Shown here: piece by piece, positions 18,699 through 27,304 of the stretch
Layout: every line of letters starts with the position of its first letter
How positions within the stretch are numbered: the first letter of the stretch is position 1
Origin: Halodesulfovibrio aestuarii
GTDB lineage: Bacteria; Desulfobacterota; Desulfovibrionia; Desulfovibrionales; Desulfovibrionaceae
NCBI RefSeq assembly: GCF_050571805.1
Contig: NZ_CP192219.1
Direction: 5' to 3' (one strand)
Length of the DNA: 64,000 bases
Position numbers and translations under genes: made by a program
The notes under the pieces: model-generated
What the model saw: only the letters and a program-made list of their open reading frames with translations
The model's database searches: none
Told to the model about the DNA's origin: nothing

Positions 18699-18785
18699 TT
18701 ACCCTTACGGTTTGTTGTGTCTTTCCCCCCCCCCTTCCCCCCGAAAGACCTAATTTAGGTTTCGGCACAGCAAACCGTAAGGTAA
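18699..18785. repeat. Nested inverted-repeat element with a C10-TT-C6 tract
   Basis: Outer arms 18699-18719 and 18766-18785 are inverted copies of TTAC(C)CTTACGGTTTG(T/C)TGTG with one insertion and one substitution. Inside is a run of ten C, TT and six C (18725-18742), bordered by CTTTC and GAAAG, then a second hairpin (18741-18765, CCGAAA...TTTCGG with ACCTAA/TTAGGT). The minus strand carries 16 Gs in 18 bases and could form a quadruplex. The unit lies between the YbjQ-like gene and the topA terminator and looks like a small mobile or REP-type palindromic element. Confidence 0.6.
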
Positions 18786-18833
18786 TATCGTTTTCTGTAA
18801 AGGCAATAGTAACAGTTGCCTCTAAAGAAAAAC

Positions 18834-18868
18834 AAAAAGCCCGAATCACATTGTGATTCGGGCTTTTT
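18834..18868. terminator. Bidirectional terminator between the YbjQ-like gene and topA
   Basis: A perfect 17-bp inverted repeat (AAAAAGCCCGAATCACA, 18834-18850, with its complement 18852-18868) with T-runs on both strands. It serves the two convergent genes. Confidence 0.93.
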
Positions 18869-18880
18869 GTTTTTAGTAAT

Positions 18881-21166
18881 TTATTCGGAATCTTCTTCGA
18901 GGCTACGGGTGTAACGGCAAGTCTTTTCCGGACAGGCAATATGCTTGCCGCGTGCCTTGGTTGTTTTAATAGTGAGCAGTTTTGAATCGCATTGCGGACA
19001 TTCTTCTTCCACAGGGTAGTTCCACAGGGCATAGTCACACTGGGGATATCTGCTGCAGGAATAGAATATTTTCCCGGAACGGGAAGACTTTTCAACAATT
19101 TCGCCTTCGTTACAACGCGGGCATTTTACGCCCGTAGAGAACGGCTTTGCGTGCTTGCATTCAGGATAACCGGTACATGCGATAAAACGGCCGCCGGTAC
19201 GGGTACGTTTAAGAACAAGGTCTTTACCGCAATCCGGACATACACCCATTTTCTGTAATTCTTCTTTTGGGCGTTCCACAAGCACAACCTTACCGTTTTC
19301 ATCTCGGGTAAAGTTGGAGGTGTTTTTACAGTCCGGATAGCCGGAACAAGCAAGGAAGGTTCCAGCCTTACCAAACTTGATCATCATCGGCTTGCCGCAT
19401 TCTGAACAGGTAAGGTCAGTTTCAAGTCCCTGTTTTACTGACTCCATTTCTTCAGTAGCTTTTTCAAGCGTCGGGTTGAAGTCGTTCATGAAGTCAGTCA
19501 TGAGTTGTGTCCAGTTCAGCTTACCTTCTGCTACGTTATCGAGCAGTGTTTCCATCTGCGCCGTAAAACGCACGTCCATAAGGGTGGAGAAGTGTTTTAC
19601 AAGCTGCTGGCAAACGATGCGGCCAAGGTCGGTCGGCACAAAATTCTTTTCTTCCAACAGGGCATAGCCACGATCAATCAAGGTTGAAATAATGGCTGCA
19701 TAGGTGGATGGACGCCCGATACCGAGTTCTTCCATTTCACGTACTAGAGAAGCTTCTGAGAATCGTGCTGGTGGCTGTGTAAATTTCTGTTCTTTATCAA
19801 GCGTAAGAAGACGGATGTCCTGTCCTGCTTCAAGCTTAGGGAGTTCAACGGAGTCTTCTTTTGTCTTCTGCGGAGAAACAGCAAGGAAGCCGGGGAAGAG
19901 CATACGCTCGCCCTTTACGCGCCATGTGCTGGCTAATTCGTCTGCATTCTTAATGGTCGTTGCATTTGGTGTAGCGGCAATAGTGACAGTGGTGTCATGG
20001 AATTGAGCTGCTGCCATCTGGGAAGCCATGAAGCGGGACCAGATGAGTGTGTACAACGCGTGCTGTTCGCGTGGAAGCAACGTACGGATGGAATCCGGAG
20101 TGATAGATGCGTCAACAGGCCTGATGGCTTCGTGAGCATCCTGAGCGTTAGATTTGGTTTTAAAAAATCGTGGTTTTGGTGGAACGTATTCTTCGCCGTA
20201 CATGGAAAGAATAAGTTCTTTCGCTGCATCACGCGCATCGTCAGCAATACGCACGGAGTCAGTACGCATGTACGTGATAAGCGCGGTGGTACCTTTGTCG
20301 CCAAGCTCAACACCTTCATATAGGCGCTGGGCAATGGACATGGTACGTTTCGCAGAATATCCGTGGCGCTGGCTTGCTGCCTGCTGGAGTGTGGACGTGA
20401 TGAACGGTGGCAGCGGCTGACGGCTGCGCTTTTTTTCTTCAACTTTTTCTACGCTTATTTTGGATGCGAGCACTGCTTCCTGAAGCGCTATTGCAGCTTC
20501 CTCGTTAGGAACAACAGCTTTTTTACCTGCTATCTGATGAAGTGTAGCTTTAAATGGCGGCGGGGTTTCACCTTCCATTTCAGCTTTAAAAACCCAGTAC
20601 TCTTCCGGATCAAATGCATAGCGTTCCGCTTCACGTTCAACAATGAGGCGCAGCGCAACGGACTGTACTCGACCTGCAGAAATACCACGTTTTACTTTAT
20701 TCCAGAGTAAAGGGGAGAGCTTATAGCCCACAAGGCGGTCAAGAATTCGACGGGCCTGCTGGGCATCGAAGAGGTTTTCGTTCAAATCCTTCGGGTGCTC
20801 AAGCGCTTCACGGACAGCACGGGCGGTAATTTCGTTGAACTGGATACGCTTAGCATTAGGATTTTCTTTTTTAATAATCTCAGCAATATGCCACGCAATA
20901 GCCTCTCCTTCGCGATCGGGGTCGGGAGCAAGATATACGTGATCAGCTTTTGCTGCCGCTTCTTTCAGCGTGGAAACAACTTTCTGTTTACCCTGAATGA
21001 TCTGATACTTCGGCTTGTAGTTTTTTTCTTCATCTACGCCGAGATCTTTTTTAGGCAAATCTCGCACGTGACCTACACTGGCGTGAACCATGTAGTTACG
21101 GCCAAGGAACTTTTTAATTGTTTTCACCTTTGCGGGTGATTCTACGATTATCAGGTCTTTTCCCAT
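18881..21166 (-). CDS. topA: DNA topoisomerase I
   Basis: Relaxes negative supercoils by transient cleavage of one DNA strand. The 761-residue protein starts MGKDLIIVESPAKVKTI, a Toprim domain with acidic YLAPDPDREGEAIAWH. The catalytic tyrosine lies in TTALITYMRTDS near residue 300. After the core, four C4 zinc-ribbon repeats follow: CSECGKPMMIKFGKAG, CPDCGKDLVLKRTRTGG, CPRCNEGEIVEKSSRSG and CPQCDSKLLTIKTTKARG, typical of bacterial type IA enzymes for single-strand binding. The gene is monocistronic, with a 448-bp upstream gap and a strong terminator. Confidence 0.97.
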   Translation of the reverse strand: MGKDLIIVESPAKVKTIKKFLGRNYMVHASVGHVRDLPKKDLGVDEEKNYKPKYQIIQGKQKVVSTLKEAAAKADHVYLAPDPDREGEAIAWHIAEIIKKENPNAKRIQFNEITARAVREALEHPKDLNENLFDAQQARRILDRLVGYKLSPLLWNKVKRGISAGRVQSVALRLIVEREAERYAFDPEEYWVFKAEMEGETPPPFKATLHQIAGKKAVVPNEEAAIALQEAVLASKISVEKVEEKKRSRQPLPPFITSTLQQAASQRHGYSAKRTMSIAQRLYEGVELGDKGTTALITYMRTDSVRIADDARDAAKELILSMYGEEYVPPKPRFFKTKSNAQDAHEAIRPVDASITPDSIRTLLPREQHALYTLIWSRFMASQMAAAQFHDTTVTIAATPNATTIKNADELASTWRVKGERMLFPGFLAVSPQKTKEDSVELPKLEAGQDIRLLTLDKEQKFTQPPARFSEASLVREMEELGIGRPSTYAAIISTLIDRGYALLEEKNFVPTDLGRIVCQQLVKHFSTLMDVRFTAQMETLLDNVAEGKLNWTQLMTDFMNDFNPTLEKATEEMESVKQGLETDLTCSECGKPMMIKFGKAGTFLACSGYPDCKNTSNFTRDENGKVVLVERPKEELQKMGVCPDCGKDLVLKRTRTGGRFIACTGYPECKHAKPFSTGVKCPRCNEGEIVEKSSRSGKIFYSCSRYPQCDYALWNYPVEEECPQCDSKLLTIKTTKARGKHIACPEKTCRYTRSLEEDSE

Positions 21167-21614
21167 TGAATGTCCTGTTTCCGATGTTGGTTAAGGAGCA
21201 ACTGGCAACACAAAGATATCAATAGGTGTACCAGATGCTAAGCGTTTTTCCGTCAAGGGAAGATACGGCAAATGCTGACAGCGTCAAGTGTCGATTTTCT
21301 AAAATACGATTACAACAGTATATCTTCTTGAAGAACAATGCAAAATTGCAAGGTTGGCTGACTTTATTTCTATATTACAAAATGATTGCAGTATGGAAAT
21401 GATACAGATCTTTCGTATCTTGTTACAAAATTTGGACATGCGCCATCCGTAAAGTACGTTCAAATAACTGACATTTTCCGGGATGCAATAGTGAGTACTT
21501 ACTGTTTGTGCCGTCGCGATCCCTCGGATTATAACGAGTATAACGAGTTGGCATTCTAATTGCTCAGTGGAAATCGTACGTTGTCAAGCTCGGGGGAGCT
21601 TTAGGAGGAATATT
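21167..21614. other. Intergenic promoter region between topA and the peptidoglycan hydrolase
   Basis: These 448 bases separate divergent genes and contain no credible open frame. The DNA is AT-rich near 21300-21480. GAGCT/AGCTC flank a G-run just before the AGGAGG ribosome site of the plus-strand gene (21584-21606). I see no clear operator. Confidence 0.4.
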
Positions 21615-22748
21615 ATGTCTGTTACCCAAATCTCTATGACGCAGGTGCAGGGAGTCCTGCAGCAGTCAAAAAGACGCAATGGTGCGATTTCAATTGATAA
21701 TGCTGCACAAAAAGACGGGATGAGCCGTTTTGAAGCCTTGCTTAGAGAGCCGCAGCAGATTGCAGATGCCATGGCATCGTTTCAATCTTCCCAGTTATCT
21801 GCTTTGCCGACTCAAAATCCATACTATGGATTAGCTGAAGCTGAACAGTCTGCACGTTCTGGAATAAACCTCAGAAACGTTTCTGCACTTGCAACACTTA
21901 TTAATGTTTCATCCATTGAACCTACTGTATTAAGTAATGCACTCAAAACTCTGACAGAAGCAGCTGAAAAAAATCAGCTTGAGACAGCTTCTGCCTCCGG
22001 CATTACTGCTAATTTGCAGGGGATGATGAGCCGTAAAATTGAAAACGGTAATGTGGATGCACGTGTTCAAGCTTCTGACAGTGCTGCGGGTGATAGCACT
22101 GATGAAAGTGAAGCGAACCATGTTGAGCCTATAGTAACTAATGACGTTCGTGGGTCATTAGCTGCGATGTTTGAATCCGGAGCTGCCGGAAATATTGCTG
22201 CCATTGGCTATGATGCGACTGGAGGGACTTCGTATGGCAAATACCAGTTCTCATCCGCTCGTGGTACAATGGACGATTTTTTGACGTACCTTGATGCGCA
22301 CGCTTCAGATATTTCGTTACACCTCAGGGCAGCAGGTGAGGTGAATACAGGCTCCAAGCAGGGCGAAATGCCGACAGCATGGCAGGAAGTGGCGAATATT
22401 GACCCTGTACGGTTCGAGAAAATGCAGGATGCATTCATGCAGTCCCGCTACTACACTCCAGTAGCTCGAGTTGTTCAAGATAAAATGAATATAAGCCAAA
22501 TGAGTACCGCAATGGAAGAAGTACTGCTTTCTACTTCCTTGCAGCACGGTCCTCGCGGGGCTGTACAAATTTTTGCAAAAGCATTTGGCGCCACGGGCGG
22601 TTTCTCTGAAGATATGCAGGAAGCATTTATTAAAAATGTTTACGCACAGCGTAGTAATGAATTTGCAACCTCAACACCTGAAGTTCGTACAGGAGTGCAG
22701 AACCGGTTGGACGCTGAGCTTAATGTAGCATTATCAATGCTTGCCTAG
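21615..22748 (+). CDS. Putative peptidoglycan hydrolase (VgrG3-like C-terminal domain)
   Basis: The ATG at 21615 follows TTAGGAGG and gives 377 residues; an upstream in-frame extension lacks a ribosome site. Residues 1-180 are polar and low in complexity, with no signal peptide. The C-terminal part (about 180-375) contains AAMFESGAAGNIAAIGYD, GGTSYGKYQFSSARGTM and SLQHGPRGAVQIF. This pattern is that of the lysozyme-like domain first named in type VI spike protein VgrG3; Glu187 in FESG is the likely catalytic acid. No VgrG, Hcp or flagellar genes are nearby, so export route and target are open. It could also be a flagellar or morphogenesis muramidase. It ends at a good terminator. Confidence 0.65.
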   Translation: MSVTQISMTQVQGVLQQSKRRNGAISIDNAAQKDGMSRFEALLREPQQIADAMASFQSSQLSALPTQNPYYGLAEAEQSARSGINLRNVSALATLINVSSIEPTVLSNALKTLTEAAEKNQLETASASGITANLQGMMSRKIENGNVDARVQASDSAAGDSTDESEANHVEPIVTNDVRGSLAAMFESGAAGNIAAIGYDATGGTSYGKYQFSSARGTMDDFLTYLDAHASDISLHLRAAGEVNTGSKQGEMPTAWQEVANIDPVRFEKMQDAFMQSRYYTPVARVVQDKMNISQMSTAMEEVLLSTSLQHGPRGAVQIFAKAFGATGGFSEDMQEAFIKNVYAQRSNEFATSTPEVRTGVQNRLDAELNVALSMLA

Positions 22749-22864
22749 TGTTGAAAAGTTGACGTGCTCCGCGTCTGCTTTTATCTAGCGGGTAAGTGAT
22801 CTAGCTGTCTCCCTGTCCTGTGTGTCAAGAAGCAGACGGAGGTGTTGCGATGATTATAGCTTAT

Positions 22865-22893
22865 AAAAAGGACATCAATTTGATGTCCTTTTT
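22865..22893 (+). terminator. Terminator after the peptidoglycan hydrolase gene
   Basis: AAAAAGGACATCAA (22865-22878) and its complement (22880-22893) form a 14-bp stem ending in a T-run, 117 bases after the stop codon. Confidence 0.9.
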
Positions 22894-22969
22894 TTATGCG
22901 TAGCCGTTACGTAGAGCAAGGGCACCTAATTGCTTTTATGCACTTGACCGTCCAGTGCTTCTGCTTTAA

Positions 22970-22997
22970 TTACATATGAATACGTGTTCATGTGTAA
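22970..22997. promoter_or_regulatory. ArsR/SmtB-like operator upstream of the metal efflux permease
   Basis: A 28-base palindrome with arms TTACATATGAATAC (22970-22983) and GTGTTCATGTGTAA (22984-22997), matching at 12 of 14 positions. The core is ATGAA-N6-TTCAT, the spacing known for ArsR/SmtB metal sensors. It ends 21 bases before the GTG start of the efflux gene, where a bound repressor would block transcription. Confidence 0.6.
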
Positions 22998-23018
22998 CTT
23001 TATTTTCAGAGGTAACTT

Positions 23019-24116
23019 GTGGAAATTGTAATACAATATTTTTTAGAGGTGTGGGAGATTCTGCTTGAAGCTGCCCCATATGTTCTTTTCGGATTTTTTG
23101 TAGCCGGACTTCTTAAAGGATTTTTGCCGGATGACTTTGTGGCGCGCCATCTGGGTAAAAATACTAAGGGAGCAGTTGTTAAGGCTTCCATGTTCGGCGT
23201 ACCTCTCCCACTTTGTTCCTGTGGTGTAATTCCCGCAGCGGCAGGACTTCGCCAGCAAGGTGCCAGTAAAGGCGCAACCACATCCTTTATGATTTCGACG
23301 CCGGAGACGGGCGTTGATTCTATTGCTATTACGTATGCGTTGCTTGACCCGATTATGACTATTTTCCGTCCGGTAGCTGCATTTATTTCAGCGCTTACAG
23401 CAGGTACGTTGGTTGATATGTTCCCGGAAACTCCAAAGCCGGGGAAAGTGGCTTTTACTCCGCTAAATTTTGCACCGACAACAATGAAAAAAGAAGAGGT
23501 CTGCACTTCCGGTTGTTGTTCATCCAAGCCTGCGGGGAAAACTGTTAAAGAAAAATTTTCGGCCGGTATGCAGTTTGCCTTTGGTGAACTTATTGCGGAC
23601 ATAGGCAAATGGCTGCTTATCGGTGTGCTTATCGCCGCTGTCGTTTCTACCTTTTTGCCAGTTACCTTCTTTCAAGAATATGTGGGTGATGGACTATTCA
23701 GTATGATCCTGATGGTGTTTATCGGTGTGCCAATGTACGTATGTGCAACTGCATCAACCCCAATCGCTGCTGCGCTCGCGCTGAAAGGTCTTTCTCCTGG
23801 TGGGGCGCTTGTATTCTTGCTTGCTGGTCCGGCAACTAACGCTGCAACTATCACCGTAGTTGCACAGACTCTTGGTAAACGCGTAGCGTTTATTTACGTA
23901 AGTTCGATTGCGGTAACATCCGTAATACTAGGACTTGCTGTAAACTGGGTCTATGCAAAGCTCGGTCTTTCGGTTTTTTCATGGGTTAACACTGTGGAAG
24001 CACACCAGCACGGTGCTGTGGGATATCTCTCTGTGATTATCCTGCTTGCTCTTGTGGGTAAGCAGCTTATTGGTCGAGGCGGGCATAAACACGGCCAATC
24101 ATGCGGTTGTCATTAA
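23019..24116 (+). CDS. Cu/Zn efflux permease (SO_0444 family, DUF318/ArsP-like)
   Basis: Inner-membrane permease expected to export soft metal ions. It starts at GTG 23019 behind CAGAGG and has 365 residues. Two hydrophobic halves of about four helices each are separated by a cytoplasmic loop with a CTSGCC cysteine cluster (about residues 165-170). The first half carries the signature PLPLCSCGVIPAAAGLRQQG with Cys66 and Cys68; the second has GVPMYVCATASTPIAAALAL. The tail HGGHKHGQSCGCH-like end (HKHGQSCGCH) is rich in His and Cys and could load metal. It sits directly behind an ArsR-type palindrome, but no regulator gene is adjacent. Confidence 0.85.
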   Translation: MEIVIQYFLEVWEILLEAAPYVLFGFFVAGLLKGFLPDDFVARHLGKNTKGAVVKASMFGVPLPLCSCGVIPAAAGLRQQGASKGATTSFMISTPETGVDSIAITYALLDPIMTIFRPVAAFISALTAGTLVDMFPETPKPGKVAFTPLNFAPTTMKKEEVCTSGCCSSKPAGKTVKEKFSAGMQFAFGELIADIGKWLLIGVLIAAVVSTFLPVTFFQEYVGDGLFSMILMVFIGVPMYVCATASTPIAAALALKGLSPGGALVFLLAGPATNAATITVVAQTLGKRVAFIYVSSIAVTSVILGLAVNWVYAKLGLSVFSWVNTVEAHQHGAVGYLSVIILLALVGKQLIGRGGHKHGQSCGCH

Positions 24117-24139
24117 ACTGTAGTATCCTGATTTTACGC

Positions 24140-24169
24140 AAAAAAGCCACGCTGTAGCGTGGCTTTTTT
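24140..24169. terminator. Bidirectional terminator between efflux permease and racemase genes
   Basis: AAAAAAGCCACGCT (24140-24153) and AGCGTGGCTTTTTT (24156-24169) form a 14-bp stem with T-runs on both strands between convergent genes. Confidence 0.93.
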
Positions 24170-24204
24170 TATACCTTCGGCGGCAGCAAGATTTTTAAAA
24201 AATA

Positions 24205-24897
24205 TTAACCTATAGCCTTATCGAGAGCCATGTTGACGTGTGCCTGAACGGTATCAATGAGCGGGATGTTGCAATCAGTATCTTCCATAAGCAGACCGAT
24301 TTCAGTGCATCCGAGGATAATTGCTTCCGCACCATTGTTTTTAAGTTCCTGAATAATACTGATATATTTTTGACGGGTACTGTCCAGAAACTGACCACGA
24401 CTGAATTCGTTAAAGATGCTGTCATGGATTATGCCGCGTGCTTCTTTTTCTGGAACAATTATTTCGAGTCCATATTTTTCTGCAAGTGGGCGGCTGATAA
24501 AATCATGCTCCATGGTGAAGACTGTGCCGAGCAATCCGAGTTTGTGAACATTCAGCTCCTTGGCTCTGATTGCGATTGCATCAGCAATATGAAGTACTGG
24601 TATTTCAAGCGCACCTTGTACAGTATCAGCAACGCGATGCATGGTGTTGGCGCCAATAAGAAGCATATCCGCACCGCCTGCCTCTGTGTTCAGTCCGGCT
24701 TGGGCAAGCTTGGTGCCGACGGAGGCCCAGTCTCCTTTGCTGATCAAATCTTTGAGTTCAGAAAAATCGACACTTTCCATAAGAATTTTACAGGAATGAA
24801 TTCCGCCAAGGCGCTTGCGGGTGCCCTCATTTAACAGACGGTAGTATGTGACTGTTGATTCCCAGCTCATGCCACCCAATAATCCGATCTTTTTCAT
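24205..24897 (-). CDS. Aspartate/glutamate racemase family protein (YgeA-like)
   Basis: A 230-residue cytoplasmic protein starting MKKIGLLGGMSWESTVTYY, with an AAAGGAT site before the ATG at 24897. The opening and the ILGCTEIGLLM motif near residue 195 are those of the aspartate/glutamate racemase superfamily, which uses two facing residues to invert the alpha carbon. The second catalytic cysteine is present in GCTE. At the first site, where relatives have CNT or, in YgeA, TNT, the sequence is GANTMH, so an alanine replaces the acid/base residue. It may be a one-base enzyme, a different isomerase or inactive. It is transcribed alone and convergent with the efflux gene. Confidence 0.8.
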   Translation of the reverse strand: MKKIGLLGGMSWESTVTYYRLLNEGTRKRLGGIHSCKILMESVDFSELKDLISKGDWASVGTKLAQAGLNTEAGGADMLLIGANTMHRVADTVQGALEIPVLHIADAIAIRAKELNVHKLGLLGTVFTMEHDFISRPLAEKYGLEIIVPEKEARGIIHDSIFNEFSRGQFLDSTRQKYISIIQELKNNGAEAIILGCTEIGLLMEDTDCNIPLIDTVQAHVNMALDKAIG

Positions 24898-25194
24898 GAG
24901 AATATCCTTTGAACTTATATGAATACGTGTTTTGTGAAGTGTGTAGTGTCCTTGCATTGCATATGCTTGTGGGAAAGTAAAATATGTTTTTAAAAACACA
25001 ATGTTAGTTTTGTGCTGATAGGAGAAGAGATTTACTTTTTTAAACAGATATTGTTTTGGGAAAAAAGAGAGGATTGTAACGGGGGGAGAGGAGGATTGCA
25101 GCAAGCGCCAGTGCATTCTTCTTGCGGAGTAAGACTTGACATAATGAGTTGAGGCAATCAATCTCGTCTGATCTATATGTTTGGAGTGCAAAAT

Positions 25195-25758
25195 ATGAAA
25201 AAGGTAGTTGTATCATTTCTCGGTCATGATGGACCGGGAGTCGTGCATGCGGTATCCAGCCTGCTCACAGGTCTGGATTGCAACATTAATGAAGTAAGTC
25301 AAACTATTCTGCATAGTGAATTTGCTGCAATCGTTATTGCTGAAATGCCAGACGGTTGTACTATTGACCTATTGCAGGAAGCACTGGTGAAGGGACTTGC
25401 TGAACGACAGATTGACCTCAGTGTTACAGCACGCCTTTATGACGGTAGGAGCTGGTCTGCTGAAAACCCTCAATCGTTTGTAGTAACTGCAGATGGTCCT
25501 GACCAAAAGGGGCTTGTTGCTGCAATTTCAGGTATTCTCGGCGAGTATAATGTGAATATTGCCAACCTGAAAGCTATTGTTCCTGAAGATCAACCGGATG
25601 GATATGCTCTCATTGTTTTTGAGGTAATTGTTCCCGGTTCCGTTGAGCTTTCAACTCTACGAGCTGCTCTGGACGCGAAGGCGGAAGAGCTTTCGCTACG
25701 TGTAAGTGTTCAGCATAGGGACATTTTTGAAGCAGTGCACAGGGTTCAACCTGTGTAG
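25195..25758 (+). CDS. Double ACT-domain protein (GcvR-like)
   Basis: A 187-residue protein of two ACT ligand-binding domains: KVVVSFLGHDGPGVVHAVSS (residues 2-75) and FVVTADGPDQKGLVAAISG (about 100-180). Glycine-cleavage repressor GcvR and UPF0237 proteins share this build; they bind amino acids or partners and have no DNA-binding domain. The ATG at 25195 has GGAG nine bases upstream; an ATG 18 bases earlier lacks a ribosome site. It is 83 bp before a UPF0210 gene in the same direction, a pairing also found in Firmicutes, so it probably regulates or feeds ligand information to that protein. Confidence 0.85.
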   Translation: MKKVVVSFLGHDGPGVVHAVSSLLTGLDCNINEVSQTILHSEFAAIVIAEMPDGCTIDLLQEALVKGLAERQIDLSVTARLYDGRSWSAENPQSFVVTADGPDQKGLVAAISGILGEYNVNIANLKAIVPEDQPDGYALIVFEVIVPGSVELSTLRAALDAKAEELSLRVSVQHRDIFEAVHRVQPV

Positions 25759-25841
25759 CTTATGAAGCGTGACAATTTTTTGAAAGTTGTCACTGTCTGC
25801 ATAAGATGGGATTTTTAGCCTGACATTTATAAGGAAAAAAA

Positions 25842-27212
25842 ATGCTTTCAGATCGCGAAGTGCTCAGTACTTTAGCAATGCTCCGAAATGAGCATTTGGA
25901 TGTTCGTACCGTTACGCTTGGTGTCAGCCTCTTTGACTGTGCAAGTCACGACTTTGACGTGTTTGCAGACAGGGTTCGCACCAAGATCAAACTTTACTCA
26001 GAAAAGCTTGTGGCTACTTGTAATGAGGTTGGCGATAAGTACGGTATTCCTATTGTAAACAAACGCATCAGTGTAAGCCCTATGGGCGTTGTGTGCGCTT
26101 CCTATACGCCGGAACAGATGGTGAAAGCGTGTCAGGTACTTGATGAAGCAGCACAGGAAGCTGGTGTAGATTTTCTTGGTGGCTTTGGTGCGCTGGTAGA
26201 GAAAGGCATGACCAAAGGTGATCGTGCTCTTATTGATGCTCTTCCGGAAGCGCTGGCCGTGACGCAGCGTGTCTGTTCCTCGATTAACGTAGCGTCTTCC
26301 AGAAGCGGAATAAACATGGATGCTGTTGCTCTTATGGGGCAGCGGATTAAGGATATTGCACAACGCACTGCGGACAGAGACGGGCTTGGCTGCGCTAAGC
26401 TGGTTGTGTTTGCTAACATCCCTCAGGATGTCCCGTTTATGGCAGGTGCCTACCTTGGCGTAGGCGAGCCTGAGGCGGTAATTAACGTCGGTGTTTCCGG
26501 CCCGGGCGTTGTTAAAAAAGCAATCGACCGTGCAGTGCAGGATGGCAGTGCAAAAAGTCTCGGCGATATCGCAGAGGTTATTAAGCGTACAGCATTTAAA
26601 GTCACCCGAGTCGGTGAGATTATCGGTACCGAAGTAGCACAGCGCCTTGGACTTCCATTTGGTGTGGCTGACCTTTCTTTGGCTCCGACTCCGGAAGTTG
26701 GTGACTCCGTAGGTGAAATTTTTGAAGCTATCGGCCTTTCTTCTATTGGTGCTCCAGGCTCTACTGCTGTGCTGGCGATGCTGAACGATGCTGTTAAAAA
26801 AGGCGGCGCCTTTGCTTCTTCCCACGTTGGCGGTCTTTCCGGTGCGTTTATTCCTGTGTCAGAAGATTCCAGCATTGCGGCAGCAGCGGCATCCGGTGCG
26901 TTGACCATGGAAAAACTTGAAGCCATGACAAGCGTATGTTCAGTCGGGCTTGATATGGTTGCAGTTCCGGGTGATGTTTCTGCATCAACCCTTTCCGGTA
27001 TTATTGCTGATGAAATGGCAATTGGTATGATCAACAGTAAAACAACAGCTGTGCGTATTATTCCTGTTCCGGGTAAAGGCGTTGGCGATAATGTATCTTT
27101 CGGCGGTTTACTTGGTGAAGCCAAGATTATGGCTGTACCGGGTGGTAATGCAGAGTCGTTCATTAAGCTTGGTGGTCGTATTCCGGCTCCAATCCACAGC
27201 TTAAAGAACTAG
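25842..27212 (+). CDS. UPF0210 (DUF711, PFL-like) protein
   Basis: A 456-residue cytoplasmic protein of the UPF0210/DUF711 family, distant structural relatives of glycyl-radical enzymes without the radical glycine motif. Recognisable stretches are VRTVTLGVSLFDCA (about residue 18), VDFLGGFGALVEKGMTKGD, FADLSLAPTP-like ADLSLAPTPEVGDSVGEI and PVPGKGVGDNVSFGGLLGEA near the end. The biochemical role is not established. An AAGGAA site precedes the ATG. It is the second gene of the ACT-UPF0210 pair and ends at a strong terminator shared with nrdD. Confidence 0.9.
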   Translation: MLSDREVLSTLAMLRNEHLDVRTVTLGVSLFDCASHDFDVFADRVRTKIKLYSEKLVATCNEVGDKYGIPIVNKRISVSPMGVVCASYTPEQMVKACQVLDEAAQEAGVDFLGGFGALVEKGMTKGDRALIDALPEALAVTQRVCSSINVASSRSGINMDAVALMGQRIKDIAQRTADRDGLGCAKLVVFANIPQDVPFMAGAYLGVGEPEAVINVGVSGPGVVKKAIDRAVQDGSAKSLGDIAEVIKRTAFKVTRVGEIIGTEVAQRLGLPFGVADLSLAPTPEVGDSVGEIFEAIGLSSIGAPGSTAVLAMLNDAVKKGGAFASSHVGGLSGAFIPVSEDSSIAAAAASGALTMEKLEAMTSVCSVGLDMVAVPGDVSASTLSGIIADEMAIGMINSKTTAVRIIPVPGKGVGDNVSFGGLLGEAKIMAVPGGNAESFIKLGGRIPAPIHSLKN

Positions 27213-27231
27213 TCAGTTTCTTTTCATAAAT

Positions 27232-27268
27232 AAAAAAGCCGTTCTGCAAATGCAGAACGGCTTTTTTT
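27232..27268. terminator. Bidirectional terminator between UPF0210 and nrdD genes
   Basis: AAAAAAGCCGTTCTGCA (27232-27248) and TGCAGAACGGCTTTTTT (27251-27267) form a perfect 17-bp stem with T-runs on both strands. Confidence 0.95.
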
Positions 27269-27304
27269 GTATAGTATCTATCGCGAAATCTGCTGTGAAG
27301 CAGA

